Source: Bacteroidia bacterium
GTDB lineage: Bacteria; Bacteroidota; Bacteroidia; M30B66
Length of the DNA: 64,000 nt
Reading direction: 5' to 3'
NCBI GenBank assembly: GCA_018401705.1
Contig: JAGYKL010000001.1
Location: 1 to 64,000 of the forward strand
Within the stretch, counting starts at the first letter, position 1. The number at the start of each line of letters is the position of its first letter. This document shows positions 1 to 8,048 of this stretch, in pieces. Both the position numbers and the translations under genes were made by a program. The notes under the pieces were generated by a model. It worked only from the letters and a program-made list of their open reading frames with translations. It was not told where the DNA came from and searched no databases.

Positions 1-1260
1 TGCTTCTATTACAACTTTATTTCTAATCGCAGAAACAGATTCTTCTTTAAGCATCATACCTCGCATAGCCGAAGTTGGAACTGCCATTTCATATGTTTCA
101 ACTATTCTAGGGTAACAAGGATTTTCATCAAAATACTCAACAAGCCTTGGTCCTGAGTAAGCATCAAGAGATTGAAAAATGGAGCTATTAATAATTCGAA
201 TCTCATTTCGCTTAAGGACAACGGGAACAGGAACCACCATAGCAAAATCTCGAACAGCACCCTGAAAATCACTATGCATTGAAATAATTGAGCGGGTGCC
301 ATCTCTCACGATAATAACCTGAGATGATTTATTAAATAATTTAGCATTGGCTTGTGCGACATAGAAGCCACAAAAGGCTTTGCTCTCTTTTATTCCAAAT
401 GAGGATAACATAAATACTGCCAATAATAGCTTAACAGTATTTGCGGGACGCAGGGGCATCCATTCGAATTTTCTTGCTTTAAGTAACATGTCAAATAAAA
501 TAGTTAAGGGTGAAACAAAGAATAGCGTCCAAAAAGGAGCTGTTTGGATTTGATAATATGATTGGAGAAAGAATGCAATCAAGGCAATTGATGCAGCCCA
601 AATGATGCGAGCCTTTTTATGATTAGGGGTTGTGGCGGGATCGGTAATCATGAAAAAACTAAATAATAATAAAGAGCCATTCATGTACTTGTGAAATAGC
701 ACGTCCAATTCCCAACCTTGATAAACTATGAGTCTAAGAAAATCTAATAAGAATAGAGTCAGCAAAAAGGTTATGCCTGTATCAATTCTACCAGCTTTAA
801 ATAAAACCATCAAGCCAGCAGAGCCAATAATTAAAAGAAGTAAAACCGAGCTTCCCCATTTGCCTGGCGAAATCCAACCATCATTAAACAAGAGCATACT
901 TGTTACAATGCCAAAATTGGCTGGATTAAATATATGTTTGCCCCGAAAGCGGATTAAAAACTTCCCTGCAATAGCAAGAATTGCGGCAATCATGAGAATC
1001 TTAAAATCGTCTGATTTATACAATAATGTCAATCCTATCGATGTGATGGCGGCACTCTTAATTGAATCTAATGGCAGTTTTAAAATTTTAATCGCAAGTA
1101 ATTGGATAATAATAGCCGTGGGGAATATCACCATCATGTTTTGAGGTTCTGATTCCCAGTCAAGAAACCAAATACCAAAGAGAAGAAATGAACTGAGAAA
1201 AATGATTTGGAGATTTCTAGCGTCTTTAAATAGAACGGAGTTTCGAATCGAATAAAGCAT
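1..1260 (-). CDS. RnfD/NqrB-like membrane domain fused to DUF2330 (3' end outside window)
   Basis: This frame is absent from the ORF track because it has no stop inside the window; I read 420 codons from the ATG at 1260 down to base 1. Residues 1 to about 275 are polytopic membrane sequence of the RnfD/NqrB type, with the family-like stretches FNPANFGIVTSMLLF and MITDPATTPNHKKAR. After one more hydrophobic segment (about 277-290) comes CGFYVAQANAKLFNKSSQVI and then VVPVPVV and LDAYSGPRLVEYFD, the signature of DUF2330, probably on the periplasmic face. No other Rnf or Nqr subunit is visible nearby, so an electron-transport role is inference only. The DUF2330 domain is of unknown function. The family calls are from recognition of these motifs; the C-terminus lies beyond the window. 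Confidence 0.75.
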   Translation of the reverse strand, partial: MLYSIRNSVLFKDARNLQIIFLSSFLLFGIWFLDWESEPQNMMVIFPTAIIIQLLAIKILKLPLDSIKSAAITSIGLTLLYKSDDFKILMIAAILAIAGKFLIRFRGKHIFNPANFGIVTSMLLFNDGWISPGKWGSSVLLLLIIGSAGLMVLFKAGRIDTGITFLLTLFLLDFLRLIVYQGWELDVLFHKYMNGSLLLFSFFMITDPATTPNHKKARIIWAASIALIAFFLQSYYQIQTAPFWTLFFVSPLTILFDMLLKARKFEWMPLRPANTVKLLLAVFMLSSFGIKESKAFCGFYVAQANAKLFNKSSQVIIVRDGTRSIISMHSDFQGAVRDFAMVVPVPVVLKRNEIRIINSSIFQSLDAYSGPRLVEYFDENPCYPRIVETYEMAVPTSAMRGMMLKEESVSAIRNKVVIEA

Positions 1261-1396
1261 GGGCGATTTATTTTGCTCCTGCTATGCATCAATATTTTGA
1301 TGGTTCAATTATCTATAATATTTATTGAATACTTGATTTTAATAACTCAATTGCACAAGGTTTCGGATTTCAGAAAATTCAGTTTCCTTTGCATCA

Positions 1397-3841
1397 ATGT
1401 GCAAAAACAAGCCCTATTATTTAATTTTGCTACTTAGCGTTTTCTATGTTGATGGATTATCACAAATACGTAACATACAGGGAAAGGTAATTGACATAAA
1501 TTCTGAAAAGGCTTTAGAATATGCTGTAGTTTCTATTTTTAATGAAGACAGTTCTTTAATCTCAGGTGGTTTTACAGATAGTTTAGGTCATTTTGCAATT
1601 GATAAAATAAAGCAGAACCCCGCTTATATAAGCATCACTTTCATTGGGTATCAAGATTATTTTAAAGAGTTGAAAAGTGCAAATCACAGAGATTTAGACC
1701 TTGGAATAATTCCACTAAAAGTTAATTATTCCATATTAAAAGAGTTTGAAATTGAAGCAGAAAAATCAACTGTATTTTTTGATATTGACAAACGAGTTTA
1801 TCAGGTTGACAAGGATTTAGGCGCACTTGGAGGAACCTCTTTAGATGCACTAAAAAACATTCCCGGGCTTACTGTCGGAATTGATAATTCGGTTCAGTTA
1901 AGAAACCAATCGCCCACGATTTTCATTGATGGAAGACCTACCCTTTTAACATTAGAGCAGATTCCTGCAGATGATATAGATCGCATTGAAGTTATTACCA
2001 ACCCTTCGGCCAAATATTTAGCTAGTGCCTCCGGAGGAATAGTGAATATAATATTAAAACAAAATCTGAAGCCAGGCTATTGGGGCAGTTTAAGAGCAGG
2101 AACAGGGACAAACAATAGGAATAACTTTAACTTTAATTTAAGTTTTAGAGAAAAGAAATTTAGCCTTCAAGCCTCCGGCGGATTTAACACTGCATTTAAT
2201 AATAACAATGGCTATAGTAATCGAATAAACTTTGAAAATGATATTGAAACCGGCAGGTTTAATTTGACAAATAATAATGAGAGCAATCGGTATAATATTA
2301 ATGGAAGAATTTCATCAGATATAAAACTGAGTAAAAATTCAAGTCTGAGAATATCATATAGTTATACTCCAAACTCGGTGATCACTCAAGAAAACCAAGA
2401 TTTTGAAGTTATAGATAATGACCAAAATACTGTTTTAACCGGCTTTAGAATAAATGATCTTGAAAATACTTGGCGCACACATTGGGGCTCTATTAATTAT
2501 AAAAAAGATTATAAAAAGGAAGGTAAAGTCTTAACTAGTGATGTAACTGTTATTTCTTCTTCAAATAGAAACAACTCAACTTTTGAAAATTATCTTGAAC
2601 TAGGCAACTTTTTGATTCCTGGTATAATTCAACAAAACCAAGGGGCACGTGAAGCTGATTATATCGTATGGCAATTGGATTATGAAAATCCAATCTTGGA
2701 AAACATGATGCTTGAAACAGGCTTAAGAGCTGCATATAAACAGTCGTTTGCTGATTTCGAAGTATTTTTCAAAGAAGATATTGACTCAGACTTTATTCAG
2801 GATAATACTTTATCTAATTATTTTAGGGTGGATGATTTTGTTGGTGCAGCTTATGCCAATCTAAAGGGAAAGATTGGTTCTATCGGCTGGCAAGCCGGAT
2901 TAAGGTATGAACAAACAAATTTTGTTGCCGAGCAATTAGTAAGCGGCGAAAAGTTCAGTTATATATATCCTTCATCACTAAATGATGTAGATAAGACATT
3001 ATTTCCTTCAGTCTATTTGAGTCGAAAAATTGGTGGTGACGGCACGATGCAGGTTAACTTCTCAAGAAAAATTGGAAGACCCGGCTACATGGAACTCATT
3101 CCATTTATTACTTATGCCGACAGGCAAATCATTCAAATTGGAAATCCGGTACTAGCTCCTTCATTTATTCATCTTGCCGAATGGAATTACAGCCTGTCGA
3201 AACCTGGCATCCAACTATTAACTGGAATTTATGGTAGAAATGAGAATGGAGCAATTACAAGAGTTGTTTATCCCTCTGAATTAGATCCTGAAGTATTGAT
3301 AAGTACTTATGAAAACGGGCAAACCCAAAATACTTTTGGATTTGAAAGTAGCCTGAAGAAAAGCTTTTTCGAAAAGCTCGATTTCACACTCAATGGAAAT
3401 GCATTTTATACTGATATAAGTATTGCCCAGGAAACTATAAATGCAAGAAATCAAGGCTGGAGTTGGAATGCTAAAGCGATGCTTCAATATTCGTTTTTTG
3501 AAAAATTAAGCATTCAAGTAAATGGTAATTATGAAGCTCCTAGAATTATTCCGCAAGGTAAAATACTTAGCATTTGGTTTGCCGACTTCTCGGCAAACTA
3601 TAAGATAACAAAGAAGTTAAATGCATCATTTGCAGTGAGCGATGTATTTAACAGCAAGCGTTACAGAACCTTATTTGAAACAACAGACTTGATTCAAGAA
3701 ACCAGTCGCAGATGGGAAGTTCGATTTATAAGATTAAATCTTAGCTGGCGTTTTGGCGAACCCGGAAAATCAATCTTCAATAGACGAAACAGGTATGAAA
3801 GAGACCCCGGAAATAAAGGAACTGAGATACAAGAACTTTAA
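1397..3841 (+). CDS. TonB-dependent receptor, outer-membrane beta-barrel family
   Basis: This 814-residue protein begins with a signal peptide (about 1-22, ending near GLSQ), followed by a carboxypeptidase-regulatory-like beta-sandwich (about 24-105, IQGKVIDINSEKALEYAVV). A plug domain follows (about 120-215, including LKNIPGLTVGIDN and DDIDRIEVITNPSAKY), then a long barrel of alternating aromatic strands up to the C-terminus. The layout matches Bacteroidota receptors with an OMP_b-brl_3-type barrel, which take up substrates through the outer membrane using TonB energy. The substrate cannot be read from the sequence, and there is no SusD partner beside it. It stands alone, divergent from the RnfD-DUF2330 gene and convergent with the hydroxylase gene. 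Confidence 0.9.
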   Translation: MCKNKPYYLILLLSVFYVDGLSQIRNIQGKVIDINSEKALEYAVVSIFNEDSSLISGGFTDSLGHFAIDKIKQNPAYISITFIGYQDYFKELKSANHRDLDLGIIPLKVNYSILKEFEIEAEKSTVFFDIDKRVYQVDKDLGALGGTSLDALKNIPGLTVGIDNSVQLRNQSPTIFIDGRPTLLTLEQIPADDIDRIEVITNPSAKYLASASGGIVNIILKQNLKPGYWGSLRAGTGTNNRNNFNFNLSFREKKFSLQASGGFNTAFNNNNGYSNRINFENDIETGRFNLTNNNESNRYNINGRISSDIKLSKNSSLRISYSYTPNSVITQENQDFEVIDNDQNTVLTGFRINDLENTWRTHWGSINYKKDYKKEGKVLTSDVTVISSSNRNNSTFENYLELGNFLIPGIIQQNQGAREADYIVWQLDYENPILENMMLETGLRAAYKQSFADFEVFFKEDIDSDFIQDNTLSNYFRVDDFVGAAYANLKGKIGSIGWQAGLRYEQTNFVAEQLVSGEKFSYIYPSSLNDVDKTLFPSVYLSRKIGGDGTMQVNFSRKIGRPGYMELIPFITYADRQIIQIGNPVLAPSFIHLAEWNYSLSKPGIQLLTGIYGRNENGAITRVVYPSELDPEVLISTYENGQTQNTFGFESSLKKSFFEKLDFTLNGNAFYTDISIAQETINARNQGWSWNAKAMLQYSFFEKLSIQVNGNYEAPRIIPQGKILSIWFADFSANYKITKKLNASFAVSDVFNSKRYRTLFETTDLIQETSRRWEVRFIRLNLSWRFGEPGKSIFNRRNRYERDPGNKGTEIQEL

Positions 3842-3868
3842 TGCCACAGTCATTTTGCTGGTGGCATT
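3840..3868. terminator. Hairpin between convergent genes
   Basis: AATGCCAC and GTGGCATT form a perfect 8 bp inverted repeat around a 13 nt loop. It covers the stop codon of the TonB receptor and the last codons of the hydroxylase gene on the other strand. Its position suggests a shared bidirectional terminator, but there is no clear T-run on either side. Confidence 0.45.
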
Positions 3869-4455
3869 GTACCAAAAACGATATCCCAAAAAGGAGAAGT
3901 AACACCAAACGCTTTGTCAGGGTGCTTATAGTGATGTATGCTATGATGCTTCCAAAAGAAGGAGAATCGCTTTATGGGACGTTTTAAATGGATGTAAAAA
4001 TGAATATTTGAATAAATTAAATACCCACTTATAAAACCAGCTAAAATCACAAATGAAAACTTATTAAAAAGACCGTAAAATAGAACTCCAAAAATGAATA
4101 TGTATAAAGTTCCAGGAAACGGAGGCATAAAAACCCAGTTTTCAACACGGGGTTTATCGTGGTGAATGCCATGCATTAAATAGGCAAACCGCTTAATAGC
4201 TTTAGACTCTCCTTTTATGTGAAAAAGAAATCTGTGTAAAATATACTCGAATAAAGTCCAAAAAATTATTCCTGCAAAAAAAGACAAAGTCAGAAATAAA
4301 AATGAGTCTGTCTTAATTAAAGTAAATTGAAAGTAAAATAACACGATTATATAAATCGAGATATATGTAACCGTAATTTGTCTGTTAGTGAATGAAAGAA
4401 ACTTCATCAGTGGACTCCTGAAAAGCTCTTCATTTTGAGGAGTTTGATTTTTCAT
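3850..4455 (-). CDS. Sterol desaturase/fatty acid hydroxylase family protein
   Basis: This 201-residue membrane protein has about four hydrophobic helices and the histidine clusters of the fatty acid hydroxylase superfamily: HRFLFH near 83, HGIHHD near 93, NIHFYIH near 150 and HHSIHHYKHPDKAFGVTSPF near 170. These bind a di-iron centre in the family and support oxygen-dependent hydroxylation of lipid acyl chains. The closing block (FGVTSPFWDIVFGT) resembles the fatty acid 2-hydroxylase branch. In Bacteroidota a plausible substrate is a fatty acid of a sphingolipid or membrane lipid, but that is inference. A TACCTTTG promoter element lies just upstream. Confidence 0.8.
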   Translation of the reverse strand: MKNQTPQNEELFRSPLMKFLSFTNRQITVTYISIYIIVLFYFQFTLIKTDSFLFLTLSFFAGIIFWTLFEYILHRFLFHIKGESKAIKRFAYLMHGIHHDKPRVENWVFMPPFPGTLYIFIFGVLFYGLFNKFSFVILAGFISGYLIYSNIHFYIHLKRPIKRFSFFWKHHSIHHYKHPDKAFGVTSPFWDIVFGTMPPAK

Positions 4456-4477
4456 GGAATGATCCTTAAATACCTTT

Positions 4478-4485
4478 CAAAGGTA
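4478..4485 (-). promoter_or_regulatory. Bacteroidota-type -7 box for the hydroxylase gene
   Basis: Read on the minus strand the sequence is TACCTTTG, a perfect match to TAnnTTTG, about 22 nt before the ATG at 4455. I found no clear TTG element at the expected distance upstream. The box also sits in the short palindrome ACCTTTCAAAGGT. Confidence 0.5.
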
Positions 4486-4563
4486 ATCACATCCATGAGG
4501 GACGAGTGTTTAACTATGTTAAAAATCAATAATTAAACTTAACAACATTAAGCTACTCCTTTA

Positions 4564-4899
4564 TCACTGAGGTGTAGCCGTATTTCTTGCTGACAAAACG
4601 TAAGCAAGCAGCTTATCTTCCTTCATTTTATCAATGCCGTAACCTTTCTTATTTGCCTTTACAACCATTTTAGGCATTATAGTTCTCCATTGTTCTTCTG
4701 TTCTTGATGAAGGTTTTTTTAATGGATGACAAGAACCACAGCTGTTCTCATATAATGCTTTTGAATCATTTAAATCTGAAATGGTAATTCCTGGATAATA
4801 TTTAGAAGCCTCTGCTAATTGGACATCAGTTGGTGCAGAGATTTTTGCTGCACATGCAGAAAGCAAAACAGCAGCGAATAAATAAAAATACTTTTTCAT
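4564..4899 (-). CDS. Small c-type cytochrome lipoprotein
   Basis: This 111-residue protein starts with a lipoprotein signal (MKKYFYLFAAVLLSACAAK, lipobox LSAC) and contains one heme-binding CGSCH motif near residue 54. A methionine-containing segment follows (WRTIMPKMV, near 74) that could supply the second heme ligand. It would be anchored at the periplasmic side of a membrane and carry single electrons. It is short for a cytochrome c, and no oxidase or dehydrogenase gene is adjacent, so its partner is unknown. Confidence 0.75.
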   Translation of the reverse strand: MKKYFYLFAAVLLSACAAKISAPTDVQLAEASKYYPGITISDLNDSKALYENSCGSCHPLKKPSSRTEEQWRTIMPKMVVKANKKGYGIDKMKEDKLLAYVLSARNTATPQ

Positions 4900-4973
4900 A
4901 ATTTATTTTAAAAATGGGTCAAGAAAATCTGAACAGTTTGTTTGTAATTGTTCTTTTTAAATTAGCAAAAATC

Positions 4974-6353
4974 TTAATGAGCAATAACCACTTTTTCTGC
5001 GTGCCAAAGTCCTTCGACATCTTGAAATCTTAATGAATAAACTCCTGAAGCTATTCCTTGAGTATTAATCACAAATGTTTTGGCATCATAATTTGTTAAG
5101 CTAATTGAATTTGATTTTCCATAAATGTCAATTAGTTGGAGGCTTGAGCTTAGAAATTGTTTATCAAAACTCTTTAGCGTAATCAGTCTATTGGCAGGGT
5201 TTGGGTAAATTGAAGCTGCTTTTTCGCCTGGTAAATTCACATGCCCTGTTGAAACATTAAAAGCTTCAACTGAAGCGTCTACTCCTCCTGTAACTAGAAC
5301 TGTTCCATTACTTAAAGCTGCAACAGAAAATTCATACCTTGAGTCCTGAAGAAGAGGATTTTCTGTCCACTCTCCAGCAACTGCATCATAAAGAAAAGTG
5401 CTAGATGCATATGTAGTGAAGCCAGTAATGTCAGAAGTATTACTTGAGTCAACACCCGCAATTGCAAGGATATTTCCATCCTCAAGTGTTATCATTTCAT
5501 GATAGCTAAGTCCTAAAGGTAGTGGTTCATCAAATTGCCATTGCTGTGTATTAGGATCATATATTTCAACATCTATAATACCATTGTAGGCATAATTCAC
5601 TGAGCCATTAAAATAACGACCGCCAGAAACCATAATTCGTCCATCACTCATGATTGTTGAAGCATGGTAATCTCTGGCAATTATCATTGGTGAGCCTGCC
5701 GACCATGAATCATTTGCAGGGTCATAAATTTCAACAGAACTTAACTGGAAGCCAGCATTAGGATTGAAGCCACCGGCTATTAAAACTTTTCCGTCGGGTA
5801 AAATATTTGCCGTGTGATATGAACGGGCTGTATTTATGGAAGCGGCTGCAGACCATGTATTAGTTTCAGCGTTGTAAATTTCGCAAGAATTAAGATTATT
5901 TGTTCCATCATAACCACCTACAACCAAGACCTTACCGTCGTTTAGTTTGGTGGCAGTAAAATATGATCTTCCCTGACTTAGAAAGCCTGCACTTTCCCAA
6001 ACATTATCTGTGGGATTAAAAAGCTCGCAAGCTTCTGTATTGAAAACGCCAGTAAATCCAGCAATGATTAGAACATTGCCATCATCTAATCTCACTGCTC
6101 TGGAGTTATAATGTTCACTATCCATGCTTGGCACACTCGTCCAAGCATTACTTATTGGATCGTATACTTCAGCAGAAGACAGATTAATTGAGTAATCCCA
6201 ACCTCCTGCCACAAGCAATCTGCCATCTTCAAGAGCTGTAGAAGTATGTCCTGCTCTGGTAGTTGACATAGATGGGTATCCAATCCATTGTGCAATAGCA
6301 CAATGTGAGAAAAGAAATAATCCTAGAGCCAGAAATAAGTTATTGCATTTCAT
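4974..6353 (-). CDS. Kelch-repeat secreted protein with T9SS sorting domain
   Basis: This 459-residue protein has a signal peptide (cleavage near HCAIAQ) followed by six or so Kelch-type repeats of about 47 residues. Each carries the pattern DGRLLVAGGWD or DGKVLIAGGF, then a line such as SAEVYDPISNAW, and together they form a beta-propeller. The last 80 residues are a type IX secretion C-terminal domain (IYPNPANRLITL, then GVYSLRFQDVEG and EKVVIA). The protein is therefore expected to be exported and surface-attached or released. The function of the propeller is unknown. PorX, a regulator of this secretion route in related bacteria, is encoded at the other end of the window. Confidence 0.88.
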   Translation of the reverse strand: MKCNNLFLALGLFLFSHCAIAQWIGYPSMSTTRAGHTSTALEDGRLLVAGGWDYSINLSSAEVYDPISNAWTSVPSMDSEHYNSRAVRLDDGNVLIIAGFTGVFNTEACELFNPTDNVWESAGFLSQGRSYFTATKLNDGKVLVVGGYDGTNNLNSCEIYNAETNTWSAAASINTARSYHTANILPDGKVLIAGGFNPNAGFQLSSVEIYDPANDSWSAGSPMIIARDYHASTIMSDGRIMVSGGRYFNGSVNYAYNGIIDVEIYDPNTQQWQFDEPLPLGLSYHEMITLEDGNILAIAGVDSSNTSDITGFTTYASSTFLYDAVAGEWTENPLLQDSRYEFSVAALSNGTVLVTGGVDASVEAFNVSTGHVNLPGEKAASIYPNPANRLITLKSFDKQFLSSSLQLIDIYGKSNSISLTNYDAKTFVINTQGIASGVYSLRFQDVEGLWHAEKVVIAH

Positions 6354-6388
6354 GAAGTTTGATTTTTAGATTGACTTAAACGATGCAT

Positions 6389-6422
6389 CAAATCTAAATA
6401 ATCCTCTATGAATAAGGCAAAA
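6389..6422 (-). promoter_or_regulatory. Promoter of the Kelch/T9SS gene
   Basis: On the minus strand TTTTG is followed after 21 nt by TAGATTTG, a full match to the Bacteroidota sigma-A consensus TTG-N19ish-TAnnTTTG. The -7 box lies about 35 nt before the ATG at 6353, giving a leader of roughly 30 nt. Confidence 0.6.
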
Positions 6423-6437
6423 CTTTAAAAATAAAAC

Positions 6438-7973
6438 TCATTCATCATCCTTAACCCAAAGGGTTAAAACTCCAGCCAAAATCATGCATGCGCCTCCAAG
6501 AACCAATGTATACATAGTATTTCCACCGAAAAGGTGCATAGTGAAATAACCAAGTATAGTAGCAGCTACAATCTGAGGGATAACAATAAAGAAATTAAAA
6601 ACTCCCATAAAATACCCCATTCTATCGGGAGGCAAAGACCCCGATAATATTGCATAAGGCATAGAAAGAATACTTGCCCAGGCAATTCCAACAGCACCCA
6701 TGGCAACTGCAAGCATATTAGGATCACTTATGAACTTTATTGACACTAGACCTAAACCTCCAATAAAAAGACATAACATATGAGTTCTTCTTCGACTTGT
6801 ATATTTAGCTATTAATGGAATCAAGAATGCAAATAATGCTGCAACCCCATTTCTAACCGAAGAGCATACACCCAGCCAATCGGCACCATCATTATATTCA
6901 GTCTTTACACGCTCAATATCTGCTGTTTCAGCTTCCGTAAGAATTTCAGAATGATCACTAAAATAATTTGCCAAATTTATAGTTATAGCAACCTGGTCTT
7001 CACCTGCTTGAAACTGTCTTACTTCAGATGCATCAGTTTGCAATGCTCGAAAACGTTTTAGCTCTTCTTGATCTCCTTTAAAAGAAGCAAGTTGCTCTCC
7101 CAATGCTCCGTCCATTTTTTCAAATGTTTGCCTATCAACTTTCATATTGTAGATAGAAGTTGTGACAGCATTCGTAGAATAAATCCACATGGCAAACAAT
7201 GCAAACCAAGTAAAAAACTGCACCCAAGCCAATTGCCTCATTGTTCTGGGCATTTTAAAGATACCTGTAAACGGTTCTGTAAGGGCTTTGCCTAATGAAG
7301 TCTTCTTTTTTTCACGCTTAAAGGCTTCCATATCTTCAGGCGGAAACTCTCTTGTTGTAAACACAGTGTACATCACTGCAGTTAAAAATGCAAATGCTCC
7401 AATGTAAAATGACCATTTAACAGAATCAGGGATAACCCCTGCTGGTGCAGTATTACTTAAGTGAAACCAGTTTTTAAAAACCCAAGGCAAAAGTGCTGCA
7501 ATTACAGAACCAGCTCCAATAAAGAAGCTCTGCATGGCAAAGCCTGTTGTTCTTTGCTCTTTCGAAAGCTTATCTCCTACAAATGCTCTGAATGGCTCCA
7601 TTGATATATTAATGGAGGCATCTAAAATCCATAACATACCACCTGCAATCCATAATGCTGAAGAATTTGGCATCACAATCAATGCTATTGTAGCAAGCAC
7701 TGCTCCAATAAAGAAATAGGGCCTTCTTCTTCCCCAGTATGGATGCCAAGTTCTATCACTCAGGTAACCAATAATTGGTTGAACCAAAAGTCCGGTTAGT
7801 GGCGCTGCAATCCATAAAATTGGAATTTCATCCTTGTTAGCTCCAAGCGTTTCGAATATTCTACTAACGTTTGAATTTTGCAGTTCAAAGCCGAACTGTA
7901 TACCGAAAAAACCGAAGCTCATATTCCAGATTTGCCAGAAATTGAGACGCTTCTTTTCTACTCTTTGACTCAT
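6438..7973 (-). CDS. MFS transporter of the SLC45/GPH sugar-transporter type
   Basis: This 511-residue protein has about twelve membrane helices. Family-like features are FGIQFGFELQNSNVSRIF in helix 1, PIIGYLSDRTWHPYWGRRRP in the helix 2-3 loop and ITSEPFRAFVG-like text (MEPFRAFVGDKL) near 125. SLC45 and GPH members take up sugars or related solutes with protons or sodium, so a disaccharide or glycoside is the likely substrate. A hydrophilic insertion of about 90 residues (about 270-360) separates two helices in the second half and is unusual. No glycosidase gene is adjacent. The inverted repeat at 7988-8004 lies in its leader. Confidence 0.85.
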   Translation of the reverse strand: MSQRVEKKRLNFWQIWNMSFGFFGIQFGFELQNSNVSRIFETLGANKDEIPILWIAAPLTGLLVQPIIGYLSDRTWHPYWGRRRPYFFIGAVLATIALIVMPNSSALWIAGGMLWILDASINISMEPFRAFVGDKLSKEQRTTGFAMQSFFIGAGSVIAALLPWVFKNWFHLSNTAPAGVIPDSVKWSFYIGAFAFLTAVMYTVFTTREFPPEDMEAFKREKKKTSLGKALTEPFTGIFKMPRTMRQLAWVQFFTWFALFAMWIYSTNAVTTSIYNMKVDRQTFEKMDGALGEQLASFKGDQEELKRFRALQTDASEVRQFQAGEDQVAITINLANYFSDHSEILTEAETADIERVKTEYNDGADWLGVCSSVRNGVAALFAFLIPLIAKYTSRRRTHMLCLFIGGLGLVSIKFISDPNMLAVAMGAVGIAWASILSMPYAILSGSLPPDRMGYFMGVFNFFIVIPQIVAATILGYFTMHLFGGNTMYTLVLGGACMILAGVLTLWVKDDE

Positions 7974-7987
7974 GGGCTTATTTCAAT

Positions 7988-8004
7988 GGTGTCTTTATGA
8001 CACC
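7988..8004. promoter_or_regulatory. Inverted repeat in the leader of the MFS gene
   Basis: GGTGTC-TTTAT-GACACC is a perfect 6 bp inverted repeat 15 bases upstream of the MFS start codon. It follows a TATTTTG-like sequence on the minus strand. It could be an operator or a short leader hairpin; nothing else in the window shares it that I noticed. Confidence 0.35.
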
Positions 8005-8048
8005 GCAAAATACATAAATACTTGAATGATAAATATGCCTATTTAAAA

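Noticed and set aside
728-1144. 138-residue ORF on the plus strand
   Set aside because: It is antisense to the RnfD-DUF2330 gene, whose minus-strand frame is continuous from 1260 to the window edge and carries recognisable family motifs.
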